Below, piece after piece: positions 44,268 through 53,815 of a stretch of 64,000 nt of DNA (position 1 is the stretch's first letter; every line of letters begins with the position of its first letter). The stretch covers positions 1 through 64,000 of the forward strand of contig CAVZFB010000036.1 in assembly GCA_963774345.1 (NCBI GenBank), read 5' to 3'. The notes beneath the pieces were generated by a model that did not search any database, had not been told where the DNA came from, and worked only from the letters and a program-made list of their open reading frames with translations. The stretch comes from AP-15 sp963774345. Its GTDB lineage: Bacteria > Pseudomonadota > Alphaproteobacteria > ATCC43930 > CGMCC-115725. Position numbers and translations under genes: made by a program.

Positions 44268-44497
44268 CGGCGGAAGGCAGGGAAACGGGCGGCCTCGCCC
44301 AATATGCAGCCCAGGCCGTACACGCTCACAGTGCTCCACGCAAATTTCGATAGCTCCTATGCGAACTTGCCGACCTATCGTCCTCGCGTCAAGCGGGCGA
44401 TGTTAATGCGGACTACGATACGGTAGCGACGGGAACTGCCCGAGGAGACACCATCGAGGATGCTCCTTGCCAAGCCGTGATGCAGCACGGTCATGGT

Positions 44498-45358
44498 CTA
44501 TTTCAGGAACACTAGTTCGGCGCCCTCGTCACTGGCCAGCAGTGCGTGTGTGGATACCGGGACGATGTTGCCTTGTTCGGTGATCTTGTGCAGCACGAAG
44601 CCGTGTCCGAGTATTGCGTCGAGAAAGGCTTCCGCCGAAGGGCCCCCGGTCTCGAAAAACTGATTGTAGAACTCGCATACCATCGTCAGATGCGGTTGCG
44701 CGATGATCCGGCGCATCCCATCGAGAATCATCGGCTCGCTGCCCTCGGCGTCCATCTTGACAAGGTCGATCGATCGCGCCTCGTCCTTCCAGTACGCATC
44801 CAGCGTCGTCGCCGGCACGCCGATCGTGGTCTTCTTGTCGCGGTACAGCGCGACGAACGCATCGGTGAACGACAACATGCTCCCGCTGCCGCGATGCCGC
44901 TCGAGCAAGGTGATCTCGCGCTCACCGCAACTGTCGCAAACTAGCATCTGTTCGGCCCTGACGAACGGGATCAGCCCGTTGATGTCTATATTGTCGGTCA
45001 ACAGATCGAATATTTCGGGATTGGCCTCGAACGCGCGCACGCAGCCCTGCGGGCCGACGAGCCCGCCCAGAAACGTCGTGAAATAGCCAATATTGGCGCC
45101 AATCTCGACAATCGTCATACCCGACTTGACCAGCGATCTGAGCGCCTGCGTCACCCCCGGCTCCCAAGCGCCATTGAGGATGATTTGTGGCGACAGCGAA
45201 AGATCGCGCGAATCGACAAACAGCGAATGCCCGAGGACGGTCGTCGTCAACACCCGATTGCCGCCCACATACACGGCCTTCCGCTCCCGTTTGTGTGGGA
45301 CGGACGGTTTGGCCCTAGATCTGTGAAATGCGCGCAGTAGTTTACCCATCCCCAGCAC
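44498..45358 (-). CDS. FkbM family methyltransferase
   Basis: A 286-residue SAM-dependent methyltransferase. The N-terminal 80 residues are basic and non-catalytic. The SAM-binding motif I is MTIVEIGANIGYFTTFLGGLVGPQG (about 95-118), then RAFEANPEIFDLLTDNIDINGL (acidic loop), and later DLVKMDAEGSEPMILDGM (about 200), the FkbM hallmark D-x-x-K-x-D-x-E-G. The family O-methylates sugars or polyketides; surface glycan modification is the general guess. It is separated from livG by 158 bases with no obvious functional link. Confidence 0.85.
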   Translation of the reverse strand: MLGMGKLLRAFHRSRAKPSVPHKRERKAVYVGGNRVLTTTVLGHSLFVDSRDLSLSPQIILNGAWEPGVTQALRSLVKSGMTIVEIGANIGYFTTFLGGLVGPQGCVRAFEANPEIFDLLTDNIDINGLIPFVRAEQMLVCDSCGEREITLLERHRGSGSMLSFTDAFVALYRDKKTTIGVPATTLDAYWKDEARSIDLVKMDAEGSEPMILDGMRRIIAQPHLTMVCEFYNQFFETGGPSAEAFLDAILGHGFVLHKITEQGNIVPVSTHALLASDEGAELVFLK

Positions 45359-45399
45359 TTATCGCCGCGACAGTGGACATTACAAATCTGTGGGCGAGT

Positions 45400-46881
45400 C
45401 TAACAACCAGGTCCCGAAGTCTGCACACCCAGCTTTTTCCCAAGCAATTCGTTGACCAGCGCGGGGTTGGCTTTGCCTTGGGTGGCGCGCATGACCTGGC
45501 CGACGAAAAAGCCGTAGAGCTTGTCGCGGCCAGCGCGATATTCGGCGACCTTCTCGGCCTGGGCGGCGAGCACCGCGTCGATCGCGGCCGCGATGGCGCC
45601 CTGGTCGGTGACCTGGCGCAGGCCTTTATTTTCGACAATCGCGGCCGGATCGGCTCCCGTTGCAACCATCTCGGCAAACACGTCCTTAGCGAGGCGGCCG
45701 GAGATCGTGCCGTCTGCAATCAGGTCGATCAATGCGCCAAGTTGCCGGGGCGACACCGGCGACCGCTCGATGCCGGTCCCGAGCCGGTTCAGCGCGGCGA
45801 ACAAGTCGCCAGTGACCCAGTTCGCCGCCACCTTGGGATCGCGCCCTTCGGCGACACGCTCGAAAAACAGCGCACTCGTCTGCTCGGCGACCAGCACCTC
45901 GGCGTCCTCGGGCGAGAGATGAAGGTCCGATACGAACCGCGCCTTCTTGGCGTCGGGCAACTCGGGCAATTGGGCGCGCAACCCCTCGACCCAGCCAGGA
46001 TCGAGCACCAATGGCAACAGATCGGGGTCGGGAAAATACCGATAGTCATGCGCTTCCTCCTTCGAGCGCATCGGCCGGGTGACCCCGCGGGCGACATCGA
46101 ACATGCGAGTCTGTTGCGCGACCTTGCCACCCTCCTCGATCACGTCGACCTGACGCTGCGCCTCGTACTCGATCGCCTGCATCACATAGCGCACCGAGTT
46201 GACGTTTTTGATCTCGCACCGAGTTCCATAAGGTTCACCGGGTCGGCGCACCGACACGTTGGCATCGCAGCGCATCGAGCCCTCGTCCATGTTGCCGTCG
46301 CAGGTACCCAGATAGCGCAGGATCGAGCGCAGTTTGCGCAGGTAGATTCCCGCCTCCTCCGCACTCCTCAAATCAGGCTCGGAAACAATCTCCATCAGCC
46401 CGACTCCGGCCCGGTTCAGATCGACATAGGTCAGGCTCGGATGCTGATCGTGCAGGCTTTTGCCGGCATCCTGCTCGAGATGGAGCCGAGTGATGCCGAT
46501 CTCGCGCGTCGAGCCATCAGGCATGTCGAGGACGACCCGGCCATGCCCGACCACCGGCTGCAAATATTGCGAGATCTGATAGCCGGCCGGCAGGTCGGGA
46601 TAGAAATAATTTTTGCGATCGAACACGCTCTTAAGATTGATCTGGGCATCGAGACCGAGCCCGGTCTTGACGGCTTGCTCGACGCAAACCCGGTTGATCA
46701 CCGGCAGCATCCCTGGGAACGCGGCGTCGACCGGCGAGACCTGGGTATTCGGCTCGGCCCCGAAATCGGTAGCAGCGCCCGAAAACAACTTTGCCTTCGA
46801 CACCACCTGGGCATGCACTTCGAGCCCGATCACGGTTTCCCACTTGCCGGTGCGGCCTTCGATCAGTCCGGTGACGCCCAT
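45400..46881 (-). CDS. gatB: Asp-tRNA(Asn)/Glu-tRNA(Gln) amidotransferase subunit B
   Basis: 493 residues, full length. It recognises and phosphorylates the misacylated tRNA in the transamidosome. Signatures: WETVIGLEVHAQVVSKAKLFSGA at the start, DRKNYFYPDLPAGYQISQ, RLHLEQDAGKS, DLNRAGVGLMEIVSEPDLRS, RCDANVSVRRPGE and KNVNSVRYVMQAIEYE. RSKEEAHDYRYFPDPDLLPL and the C-terminal helical YqeY-like domain ending in VGQVMRATQGKANPALVNELLGKKL also match. The start overlaps the gatA stop by one base (TGATG). Confidence 0.96.
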   Translation of the reverse strand: MGVTGLIEGRTGKWETVIGLEVHAQVVSKAKLFSGAATDFGAEPNTQVSPVDAAFPGMLPVINRVCVEQAVKTGLGLDAQINLKSVFDRKNYFYPDLPAGYQISQYLQPVVGHGRVVLDMPDGSTREIGITRLHLEQDAGKSLHDQHPSLTYVDLNRAGVGLMEIVSEPDLRSAEEAGIYLRKLRSILRYLGTCDGNMDEGSMRCDANVSVRRPGEPYGTRCEIKNVNSVRYVMQAIEYEAQRQVDVIEEGGKVAQQTRMFDVARGVTRPMRSKEEAHDYRYFPDPDLLPLVLDPGWVEGLRAQLPELPDAKKARFVSDLHLSPEDAEVLVAEQTSALFFERVAEGRDPKVAANWVTGDLFAALNRLGTGIERSPVSPRQLGALIDLIADGTISGRLAKDVFAEMVATGADPAAIVENKGLRQVTDQGAIAAAIDAVLAAQAEKVAEYRAGRDKLYGFFVGQVMRATQGKANPALVNELLGKKLGVQTSGPGC

Positions 46882-48367
46882 CAGCGGCCTCCCGCGATAA
46901 AGGCCGGTAAATGGTGGAATTGCGCAGCGCGTTCCAGCGACTCGGCGACACGCAATACGGTCTCCTCGTCAAAGGCACGACCGATAATTTGCAGTCCCAC
47001 CGGTAGGCCGTCGAGAAGCCTGGCAGGCACCGAAATTGCTGGCAGCCCTGCGAGGTTGGCCGGCACGGTAAACACGTCGTTCAGGTACATCTCAATAGGG
47101 TTCTCGCTTTTCTCGCCGATGGCAAAGGCAGCAGAAGGGCTCGTTGGCGCGAGGATGCAATCGACCTTTTCGAACGCTTCTGCGAATTCTTGGGCGATCA
47201 GCGCCCGCACCCGCTGCGCCTTCAGATAATAGGCGTCGTAATAGCCCGCCGACAACACGTAGGTGCCGATCAGCACCCGGCGGCGTACCTCCTCACCAAA
47301 GCCAGCGGCACGGGTCAACTCGTACATCTCATCGAGGCTCGATCCGTCGACCCGCAGTCCAAACCGCACGCCGTCATAACGCGCGAGATTCGACGAAGCT
47401 TCCGCCGGAGCGATGATGTAATAGGCCGGCAATGCGTATTTGGTCATAGGTAGATTAATATCGACTATTTCGGCTCCTGCCTTACGCTAGCCATTCGTTT
47501 GCCGCGATATGCCAAGTGTTATCGATTTCGATTCGGCATGCCATGATGGCGGTATTCTCGCGGAAGCCCTATGCGCAATCCGCGGACATCGCCGGTCAGC
47601 GCTGCCTCGTAATCCGGCACGGGCAGCGGCGCCGAAGTCGAGTCCCGAGAGTCGTGACCGGCCATGCTGCGCAGCATGATCGCGGCATCGCGCACGGTTC
47701 GGGTCATCGGCCCCGGATGGTCGAGCGAGGAGGCATACGCGACGACCCCCCAGCGCGAGCAACGGCCATAGGTCGGCTTCAAACCGACGATGCCGCAGAA
47801 GCTCGCCGGCTGACGGATCGAACCGCCGGTATCGGTACCGGTCGCCGCCACCGCCGCGCGCGCAGCAACCGCCGCCGCCGATCCTCCGGAGGATCCGCCT
47901 GGCACCAACGGCCGGTTGTCCCCCGGCCGGCGCCAGGGGTTCTCGACCGGGCCGTAATAGCTCGTCGTGCTCGACGAACCCATCGCAAATTCGTCTAGAT
48001 TGGCCTTGCCGAGCATGACCGCGCCGGCCTGCCACAACTTTTCCGTCACCGTCGATTCGTAGGGCGGACGAAACCCGTCGAGGATGTGCGATCCCGCGGT
48101 CGTCAGCACGCCCTCGGTACAATAAAGATCCTTGACAGCAATCGGGATGCCTTCCAGCGGCCGGGCCTCGCCGCGCGCCAAGCGCTGGTCCGAGGCTTCG
48201 GCCATGGCCAGGGCCTGCTCCGGCGTCTCAGTGATAAAGGCGTTCAATGGCCGCGCCGCCTCGACCGCGGCAATATAGCTTTCGGTCAATTCACGCGCAG
48301 AAAACGCCTTGCGGGCGAGGCCATCACGGGCCTCGGCGAGGGTCAGCGAGGTCAAGGAGCCGGTCAC
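46881..48367 (-). pseudogene. gatA: Asp-tRNA(Asn)/Glu-tRNA(Gln) amidotransferase subunit A, two frameshifts
   Basis: The amidase subunit, which releases ammonia from glutamine. It is interrupted by two +1 shifts about 46 bases apart. The 5' part (GTG start 48367) has the amidase-signature catalytic elements: PIAVKDLYC (Lys), PGGSSGGSAAAVAAR with the Ser-cis-Ser, and TDTGGSIRQPASFCG. It stops after GMPNRNR. Correcting one base at 47530-47533 and one at 47484 gives EIDNTWHIAANEWLAKAGAE and then IVDINLPMTKYALPAYYII, joining smoothly to the 3' part (to 46881). All functional segments exist, and the gene should be essential, so sequence error is the best explanation. It overlaps gatC by 4 bases (GTGA). 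Confidence 0.88.
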
Positions 48368-48667
48368 TCGACTACCTTCGGCACGACGAAAAAGCCCCTA
48401 GCGGTTCCACTGGACGCCGTGCGCGGGGCGTTGCCTAGGATCGCTTCGCGGCAATCGCCGTCTGTCACTCGATCCTCGCGCATCGGCAGGCCGCTTGCAG
48501 CTACGCTCGCCATCGGCGCCACCTCGGTCGTGTCGACCTCGTTCAACTGCTCGACCCAGGTCAGTATCTGCGACAGCTCATTCGCCAATGGTTCGAGCTC
48601 GGCCTCGGAAAGCCTGATTCGCGCCAGAGCTAGCGATATGCCCGACGGCAGCCTTGTCCAACGCCAT
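48364..48667 (-). CDS. gatC: Asp-tRNA(Asn)/Glu-tRNA(Gln) amidotransferase subunit C, frameshifted
   Basis: The small subunit that wraps GatA and GatB together. ATG 48667 begins MALDKAAVGHIAS, then one extra base at 48628 shifts the frame. Without it the sequence continues LARIRLSEAELEPLANELSQILTWVEQLNEVDTTEVAPMASV, a perfect GatC pattern, and ends RTASSGTARGFFVVPKVVE. 304 bases is 101 codons plus the extra one, consistent with a single insertion. First gene of gatCAB, diverging from ruvX with a spacer of under 60 bases that must hold both promoters. Confidence 0.85.
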
Positions 48668-48724
48668 GATTTGATCGCCTCCGCAACCTGCGCCCGGAAG
48701 ACGTAAAATAGGGTATGGTCTCCT

Positions 48725-49195
48725 ATGATTCTAGCCGACCCCGCGGCGCTGCGCGAGGCCGTGCCGGACGGTGCGCGGTTGATGGGCCTCGATGTCGGCA
48801 CCAAGACGATTGGCTTGGCGCTCTCGGACACGCGCTGCATCATCGCCACCCCGCTCGAGACTATCCGGCGGCGGCGCTTTCGCGACGACATGGCGCGGCT
48901 GTTCGCACTGATCGACGCCCACAGGGTCGGCGGCCTTGTCATCGGCCTGCCGCTGACCCTCGCCGGCGGTGACGGGCCGCGCACCCAGTCAGTGCGCCAG
49001 TTCGCCCGCAACCTCATCGCCCTGCGCGATGTGCCGGTATCATTCTGGGACGAGCGACTGTCTACCGCGGCCGTGACCCGCGAGATGATCGCCGCCGATA
49101 TCACCCGACGACGACGCGCCGAAATCGTCGACCGCGTCGCCGCCGCCTATATCCTGCAGGGCTGCCTCGATTACCTCACCCGCAGCAGCGCGTAG
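48725..49195 (+). CDS. ruvX: Holliday junction resolvase RuvX/YqgF
   Basis: A 156-residue RNase H-like nuclease of the YqgF/RuvX family. Motifs: GARLMGLDVGTKTIGLALSD with the first catalytic Asp, VGGLVIGLPLTLAGGDGPRTQSVRQF (the conserved GLP and Q-x-x-x-F), VPVSFWDERLSTAAVTREM (catalytic Glu region D-E-R-x-S-T) and VDRVAAAYILQGCLD with the final Asp. These enzymes take part in pre-16S rRNA 5'-end processing and possibly recombination. Gene order gatC-ruvX divergent is common in alphaproteobacteria. Confidence 0.93.
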   Translation: MILADPAALREAVPDGARLMGLDVGTKTIGLALSDTRCIIATPLETIRRRRFRDDMARLFALIDAHRVGGLVIGLPLTLAGGDGPRTQSVRQFARNLIALRDVPVSFWDERLSTAAVTREMIAADITRRRRAEIVDRVAAAYILQGCLDYLTRSSA

Positions 49196-49203
49196 GGCTT
49201 GCG

Positions 49204-49513
49204 TTAGAGCGTGGAAACGGTGAGCGGCGGCCACGGCTCCGGCGAGGTCTCGGAACTCGCCTCGGGTACAGCAACGTTCTTTGCCCGCGCCAGAGGAATA
49301 AAGCCGGCGATGCTGCCGAGGTTCATGCTGTCGTCCGCACTCCTCGGCACGATAATCGTGCTGCCGTGTTCCCTCACCTTTTGATAGGACATGTTCGTGC
49401 CCCGCCGGTTCAGGGTTGCTGCATAGGTCCGGGCGGCTTCGACAAAAACTGTGGGCGATCTCCGCTTCGGCCTCTATTGCCCCGTATTTCTGAGACAGTA
49501 CACTAGCCTTTGG
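49204..49513 (-). pseudogene. C-terminal fragment of an SPFH/band-7 (stomatin-like) protein
   Basis: On the minus strand VLSQKYGAIEAEAEIAHSF, then after removing one T from a run of five (49444-49448) VEAARTYAATLNRRGTNM, then SYQKVREHGSTIIVPRSADD and SMNLGSIAGFIPLARAKN. This is the C-terminal helix and tail of SPFH-domain membrane proteins. Nothing upstream of about 49513 continues it; the next bases are AT-rich and unrelated, so the gene is cut as well as frameshifted. Confidence 0.65.
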
Positions 49514-49855
49514 AGGGCACCGGACCGTCGTTGGTTATTACGCGAGCGCGACCGTAGCGGGCGTAGCAACCCGTCCTGACAGCGATTTTTGCTGCGAATT
49601 CGGCAAAACCATCAAATTGATAATTGGTTAACCCTCATAAGATGATGACAATTAACTATATCTTATAATAGTTGCTGTTTACATCCCCAGATATACATGT
49701 ACCGGCTAATTTCTTCTAGGAATCGTTTTCGTGTGGGAATCGATCGCGGGCCCTTCAGCTGAACCGATTGCCGGTTGCGGACCCACTTTTGGGTACGCCC
49801 GGTACGCCGAGACCACCGTCTTGGCGGCTGCCTCACCGATTATGGCGGGCCGCTG
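49514..49855. other. AT-rich junction region
   Basis: 342 bases between the broken SPFH gene and the DUF5131 gene. The part 49600-49700 is strikingly AT-rich for this genome, with TTATAAT at 49663-49669 and a GTTAAC palindrome near 49627. A promoter for the DUF5131 gene is likely here, but I cannot place a -35 at normal spacing. It probably marks one edge of the accessory segment. Confidence 0.45.
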
Positions 49856-51076
49856 ATGGACCCTTGGACCGGCATCGACTCGCGCGAGACCCTGGCTTCG
49901 GGTTCTCTCGAGCGAGCTTCGGGGATGGGGCGCGCCGGCTCCGCCCCCCCTGAGTGGTATGATGCGACTTGGAACCCGACCGGTGGCTGCTCTCCGGTAA
50001 GCCCGGGGTGTGACCATTGCGAAGCGTTGCAGACGGTCTCGAAGCTCGCGCGTATCGGCGGCAAGGGCGGCGCGCGCTATACCGGGCTGACCGCGATGGG
50101 GCGGTCCGGCTTGCAATGGACCGGAGAGATCCGCCTGCGAGCCGACGTGTCGGTCTGGCCCGTTCTGCAGCGCACTCCGCGACGGATCCTAATTGATTCG
50201 TTGGCAGATCTGTTCCACGAGAAGCTGGCGGTCGAGACCATCGATGCGCTGCATGCCGTGATCGCGGTCGCGCATTGGCACCGGTTCCTGGTGTTGACCA
50301 AGCGGGCCGACCGCATGCGCGCCTATTACGCCGATCCGCAGACGCCATATCGGATCGCTGTGGCGATCAACTCTCTGGCAGCGACGGTTCTACCGAGCCT
50401 GGGGCCACATCCGAGGTCCGGCGGAGAGGGCACAGTCCCGCCGCCGGGGGTTACCCGCACGCGGCGCGCCGGCGTGCGGCAGCTATGGGCGGTCGGGCTG
50501 TCCCGGGTCATCCGTCAGCCCCCCGACCCGCAGAGCGGCAAGCCGAGCCCGATCGGGCTCGACCCGTGGCCACTGCCCAATCTGTGGCCGGGCGTCTCGG
50601 TCGAGGATCAGGATCGGATCGGCCGCATCAGTGATCTGTTGCAGATGCCGGCGTCACAACGCTGGGCGTGTTTTGAACCGTTGCTCGGTCCGGTTCGCCC
50701 CGATGCCGTGCCCGTCGGCGAGGGTTATGTCGACGCGCTTCTTGGCAGCTGCTATCGGCTCGACGGTCGGGGCCGTAGGGTGCCGATCTCCGGGCCGGCG
50801 TGGCGGCCGCTCGATTGGGTCGTCGGCGGCGGTGAAATCGGCGCCGGTGCTCGACCATCGGATCCCGATTGGGTGCGCGGACTGCGCGATGGCTGTATAG
50901 CCGCCGGGCTCCCGTTCCTGTTCAAGCAATGGGGCGAGTGGGCGCCGGCCCCAGACGACGGGTTCGGCCACAGGATGGTGCGCCTTGGGCGGCGCGCTGC
51001 GGGCCGTCTGGTCGACGGTCGCTCTTGGGACGAGCTACCGTCCGCTCTGCATAGCGGCGCCGGCAGGCAGCGCTGA
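49856..51076 (+). CDS. DUF5131 (phage Gp37/Gp68) family protein
   Basis: About 406 residues. The family core starts at WYDATWNPTGGCSPVSPGCDHCEA, with three cysteines placed like a metal- or cluster-binding motif (C-x8-C-x2-C with the first in GGC). Further hallmarks: RILIDSLADLFHEKL, FLVLTKRADRM, PNLWPGVSVEDQDRIGRI, RWACFEPLLGPV, DWVVGGGEIGAGARPSDPDW and PFLFKQWGEWAP. Members occur in phages and mobile islands; the function is unknown, but the distant resemblance to radical SAM spore-photoproduct-type proteins is often noted. Start chosen at MDPWTGID; MGRAGSAPPEW further in is also possible. It opens the accessory zone. Confidence 0.82.
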   Translation: MDPWTGIDSRETLASGSLERASGMGRAGSAPPEWYDATWNPTGGCSPVSPGCDHCEALQTVSKLARIGGKGGARYTGLTAMGRSGLQWTGEIRLRADVSVWPVLQRTPRRILIDSLADLFHEKLAVETIDALHAVIAVAHWHRFLVLTKRADRMRAYYADPQTPYRIAVAINSLAATVLPSLGPHPRSGGEGTVPPPGVTRTRRAGVRQLWAVGLSRVIRQPPDPQSGKPSPIGLDPWPLPNLWPGVSVEDQDRIGRISDLLQMPASQRWACFEPLLGPVRPDAVPVGEGYVDALLGSCYRLDGRGRRVPISGPAWRPLDWVVGGGEIGAGARPSDPDWVRGLRDGCIAAGLPFLFKQWGEWAPAPDDGFGHRMVRLGRRAAGRLVDGRSWDELPSALHSGAGRQR

Positions 51077-51109
51077 ACCGTCGCGGCGAGACCCGCCCGA
51101 TCTTGTGTC

Positions 51110-51937
51110 ATGATCATGCGCCATGGGCATCCGCGCACAAAGGATCGGAGGGCAAAAATCGGCATCGGCGCTTTCGCGGCGGCGGCGCGCGCCGCTCGCA
51201 ACACGGGCTTCGGGTTGGCGTTCCTCACACTGTTCGCCCTGCCGGTTTTGGTGAGCGGCTGCGTGTTTGGCCGATCGGCTGCGGTCCCGTGGTATATGGC
51301 GCGCCGTGATCCGACCGGGCTGGCGCCCGATCCGGCGACGACGCCCGACGGTGTGATCCAAGTCTATGCCGCCCGGGCAGTTTCCTGGCGCGGTCTCTTT
51401 TCGGTTCATACCTGGATCATCGTCAAGCCCGCCGGCGCGGCGCGCTATTCGCGGTATGAAGTGCTCGGCTTTGGCGTTGCAAACGGCGCGCCGTCGGTTC
51501 GCCTCGACCGCACCGGGCCGGATAATTACTGGTTCGGCGCACGCCCGGCAGTAATACTCGACCGCCGCGGGCCGGGTCTCGACCCGGTTATCGACAAAAT
51601 TCGCCAGGCCGTGGCCAGCTACCCCTACCCGCATGAATACCGCGCCTGGCCCGGCCCCAACAGCAACACTTTCACCGCCTATGTCGCCCGTCGAGTGCCA
51701 GAGCTAAGGCTGGCGTTGCCGGCCAACGCGGTCGGAAAGGATTTTCTGCCGGGCGGCGCCGTCTTTGGCCCGGCGCCGAGCGGCACCGGGGTTCAGGTCT
51801 CGTTATTCGGCCTCGCCGGTCTGCTCGTCGCGGTGAGGGAGGGGATTGAGTTCAATTTCCTCGGCCTCAATATCGGCATCGATTTTCTCATGCCGGGGCT
51901 GAAGTTGCCCGGAGTCGGGCGTCTCGGGTTCTCATGA
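51110..51937 (+). CDS. DUF3750 domain-containing exported protein
   Basis: A 275-residue protein. A basic N-terminus and hydrophobic segment (GFGLAFLTLFALPVLVSGC) form a signal peptide with a plausible lipobox (VSGC). The mature part matches DUF3750: VIQVYAARAVSWRGLFSVHTWIIVKPAGAARYSRYEV, YPYPHEYRAWPGPNSNTFTAYVARRVPELRLALPANAVGKDF. The His-Trp and Asn-Ser-Asn-Thr-Phe elements are the conserved ones and look like an enzyme active site, but no reaction is known. It starts 34 bases after the DUF5131 gene; ATG 51110 or 51116 could both serve. Confidence 0.8.
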   Translation: MIMRHGHPRTKDRRAKIGIGAFAAAARAARNTGFGLAFLTLFALPVLVSGCVFGRSAAVPWYMARRDPTGLAPDPATTPDGVIQVYAARAVSWRGLFSVHTWIIVKPAGAARYSRYEVLGFGVANGAPSVRLDRTGPDNYWFGARPAVILDRRGPGLDPVIDKIRQAVASYPYPHEYRAWPGPNSNTFTAYVARRVPELRLALPANAVGKDFLPGGAVFGPAPSGTGVQVSLFGLAGLLVAVREGIEFNFLGLNIGIDFLMPGLKLPGVGRLGFS

Positions 51938-51973
51938 CCGGGCGGGAGCAGCTTCCCCGTCGCCCCACCACCA

Positions 51974-52642
51974 TTATTTCGGATAAATGCGCTGGTAAAC
52001 TCCGGGAGATCCCTCGTCATGGCGCAGATTGGGCTGCATTCGCCGGGTCCACGGATTGCTCGCCCGCGCACGGGTCCAAGCCTCGCTCTCCGGCACTTTG
52101 GCGTGTTCGAACTCGTAGAGGGTCAGGTATTTGGGCTGGCCTCGACGGCGACGTAGCGGCGTGCGCCCATGCAGCCCGGCACCGCCAGATAACCGGGGAT
52201 GTAGACCGTGTTGTACCAGGCGTTGAATTCCTCCTCGACCGCGCTCGAAACGTCGCTCCGCCCCATCTGCAGGACCGGCGCCATGCCGGCCGTCTGCTCG
52301 ATCGAATGGGTGTGCATCGGAAAGATCTGCCGGTACGCATTACGCAGAAAATTGCGGCCGATACGGCTAGTGCCGGTCTTCTGCCGCGCCGCCGAGGGCT
52401 GGTACTTGAGCGAGTTCTAGATAGGCCGAGCTGCGCAATACGTTGTGGTCCTCCAGCTCGTAAATTGCCAGATATTTCGGGCCACCCCTCAATGCGGAAT
52501 AGCGCCCAGCGCCCAGAAAACCGGGGATTTGCAGCAGCCGCGGCAGATGCTCCTCATCGTACCAGCGGTTGAACTCAGGTTCGAACTCGGCGTCGATATC
52601 GGTCCATACCATCAATAATCCGGTCCCGCGGGTTTTGGCCAT
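51974..52642 (-). pseudogene. DUF4286-like (dimeric alpha-beta barrel) protein, two frameshifts
   Basis: A protein of about 222 residues made of two ferredoxin-like halves. Half 1 (start 52642, MAKTRGTGLLMVWTDID) has EFNRWYDEEHLPRLLQIPGFLGAGRY and KYLAIYELED. Half 2 has EEEFNAWYNTVYIPGYLAVP, CMGARRYVAVEASP and KYLTLYEFEHAKVPESEAW, ending GVYQRIYPK (stop 51974). A one-base insertion at 52411 and a one-base loss at 52133-52135 split it into three frames. Each half repeats the pattern W-Y-x-x-x-H/Y-I/L-P, as in EthD/DUF4286 proteins, whose role is unknown. GAAGGAG precedes the start, and an IS630 element ends 37 bases upstream. Confidence 0.65.
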
Positions 52643-52676
52643 CGCCGTCTCCTTCATGCGATTATGCCCGCGGACC

Positions 52677-53757
52677 CTAGTGGTCTGACGCGATCGCTTG
52701 GTACCCGCGGTTGACCTTTTCGATGATGCGGTCGGGGTCGGCGGTCCAGACGAACGGTTTGGGTTTTCGGTTGTGCTCGCCGAGATAGCGGTTGATCGCC
52801 GCCTGGAGATCGACCAGCGAGCGAAAGACGCCGCGCTGCAGGCGTCGGCGGGTCAGGGTGGCGAAGAAGCCTTCGACCGCATTGGCCCAGGAGCACGAGG
52901 TCGGGGTGAAGTGGAAGGTCCAGCGGGGATGCCGGACGAGCCAGGCGCGCACCTTCGGATGCTTGTGGACGGCATAATTGTCGAGGATCGTGTGAATCGA
53001 GCTTTCCCGCCGGCACCGCCGCTTCGATCCGGTTCAGGAAGCGGAGGAATTCCTGGTGGCGATGGCGCGCCATGCATTGCCCGATGACCGTGCCGTCGAG
53101 AACATTGAGCGCCGCGAACAAGGTGGTCGTGCCGTTGCGGATGTAGTCATGCGTCATTGTGCCGGCGCGCCCGCGCTTCATCGGCAAGCCGGGCTGGGTG
53201 CGGTCAAGCGCCTGAATTTGCGACTTCTCATCGACCGACAGCACCAGGCTGTGCGCCGGCGGGTCGAGATAGAGTCCGACCACATCGCGCAGCTTGGCGG
53301 CAAACGCCGGGTCTTGCGACAGCTTGAAGCGTCGCATCCGGTGCGGCTGCAGACCGTGCGCCGCCCAGATGCGCTGCACCGAGCGCAGCGAGATGCCGCT
53401 CGCCGCCGCCATCGCCCGGCCGGTCCAATGGGTCGTCTCACCCGGCGGCTCCGCCAGGGTCAGTGCGACGACACGGTCGACCAGCGCTGACGGCAAGGGT
53501 GGCAACCCAGGCTTTCTGGTCTTGTCGTGCAGCAGGCCGGCCACACCCTCGCGCATGAACCGCTCCTGCCAGCGCCACACACAGGGCTTCGAGACCCCAG
53601 CGCGGCGCATAATCTCGGCCGTTCCGCAGCCCTCCGCCGTCGCCAGAATGATCCGCGCCCGCCACACATGCTTTTGCCGGCTGTTGCGGTCCGCCACAAT
53701 CGAGGCCAATCGCTCGCAAGCCGCGGCGCTCACTTCGATGCTGATCCCCTCGCGCAT
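52677..53757 (-). pseudogene. IS630 family transposase, frameshifted
   Basis: About 360 codons in two frames. N-terminal helix-turn-helix (GTAEIMRRAGVSKPCVWRWQERF) and Arg/Lys-rich linker. The DDE catalytic domain has SVDEKSQIQALDRTQPGLP (first Asp), then, after correcting one extra base at 53001, SIHTILDNYAVHKHPKVRAW (second Asp) and SWANAVEGFFATLTRRRLQRG (Glu). It ends NRGYQAIASDH with the stop inside the left terminal repeat. As written it cannot give a full protein; IS630 elements sometimes use frameshifting, but the site here is not an A-rich slippery run. Confidence 0.82.
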
Positions 53758-53815
53758 CCAACATCATTGCACAGGCCGCCCCAATATCGAATCTTATGAT
53801 TGCGTCCTACCACTC
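52677..53815 (-). mobile_element. IS630-type insertion sequence
   Basis: The element is bounded by imperfect inverted repeats: AGTGGTCTGACGC at 52679-52691 (reverse complement GCGTCAGACCACT) and GCGTCCTACCACT at 53802-53814, 11 of 13 matching. The left end follows TA, the usual IS630 target, but the right end is followed by TC, so the right boundary is either degenerate or slightly misplaced. Confidence 0.6.

Noticed and set aside
15421..48634. Idea that frameshifts cluster at CTAG sites (15421, 47487, 48630)
   Set aside because: Only three of about ten breaks are near CTAG, and the others are not, so the link is likely chance.
53001..53010. Programmed frameshifting in the IS630 transposase
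   Set aside because: The break is a single extra base outside any typical A-rich slippery run, and many other genes in the window show the same kind of break.
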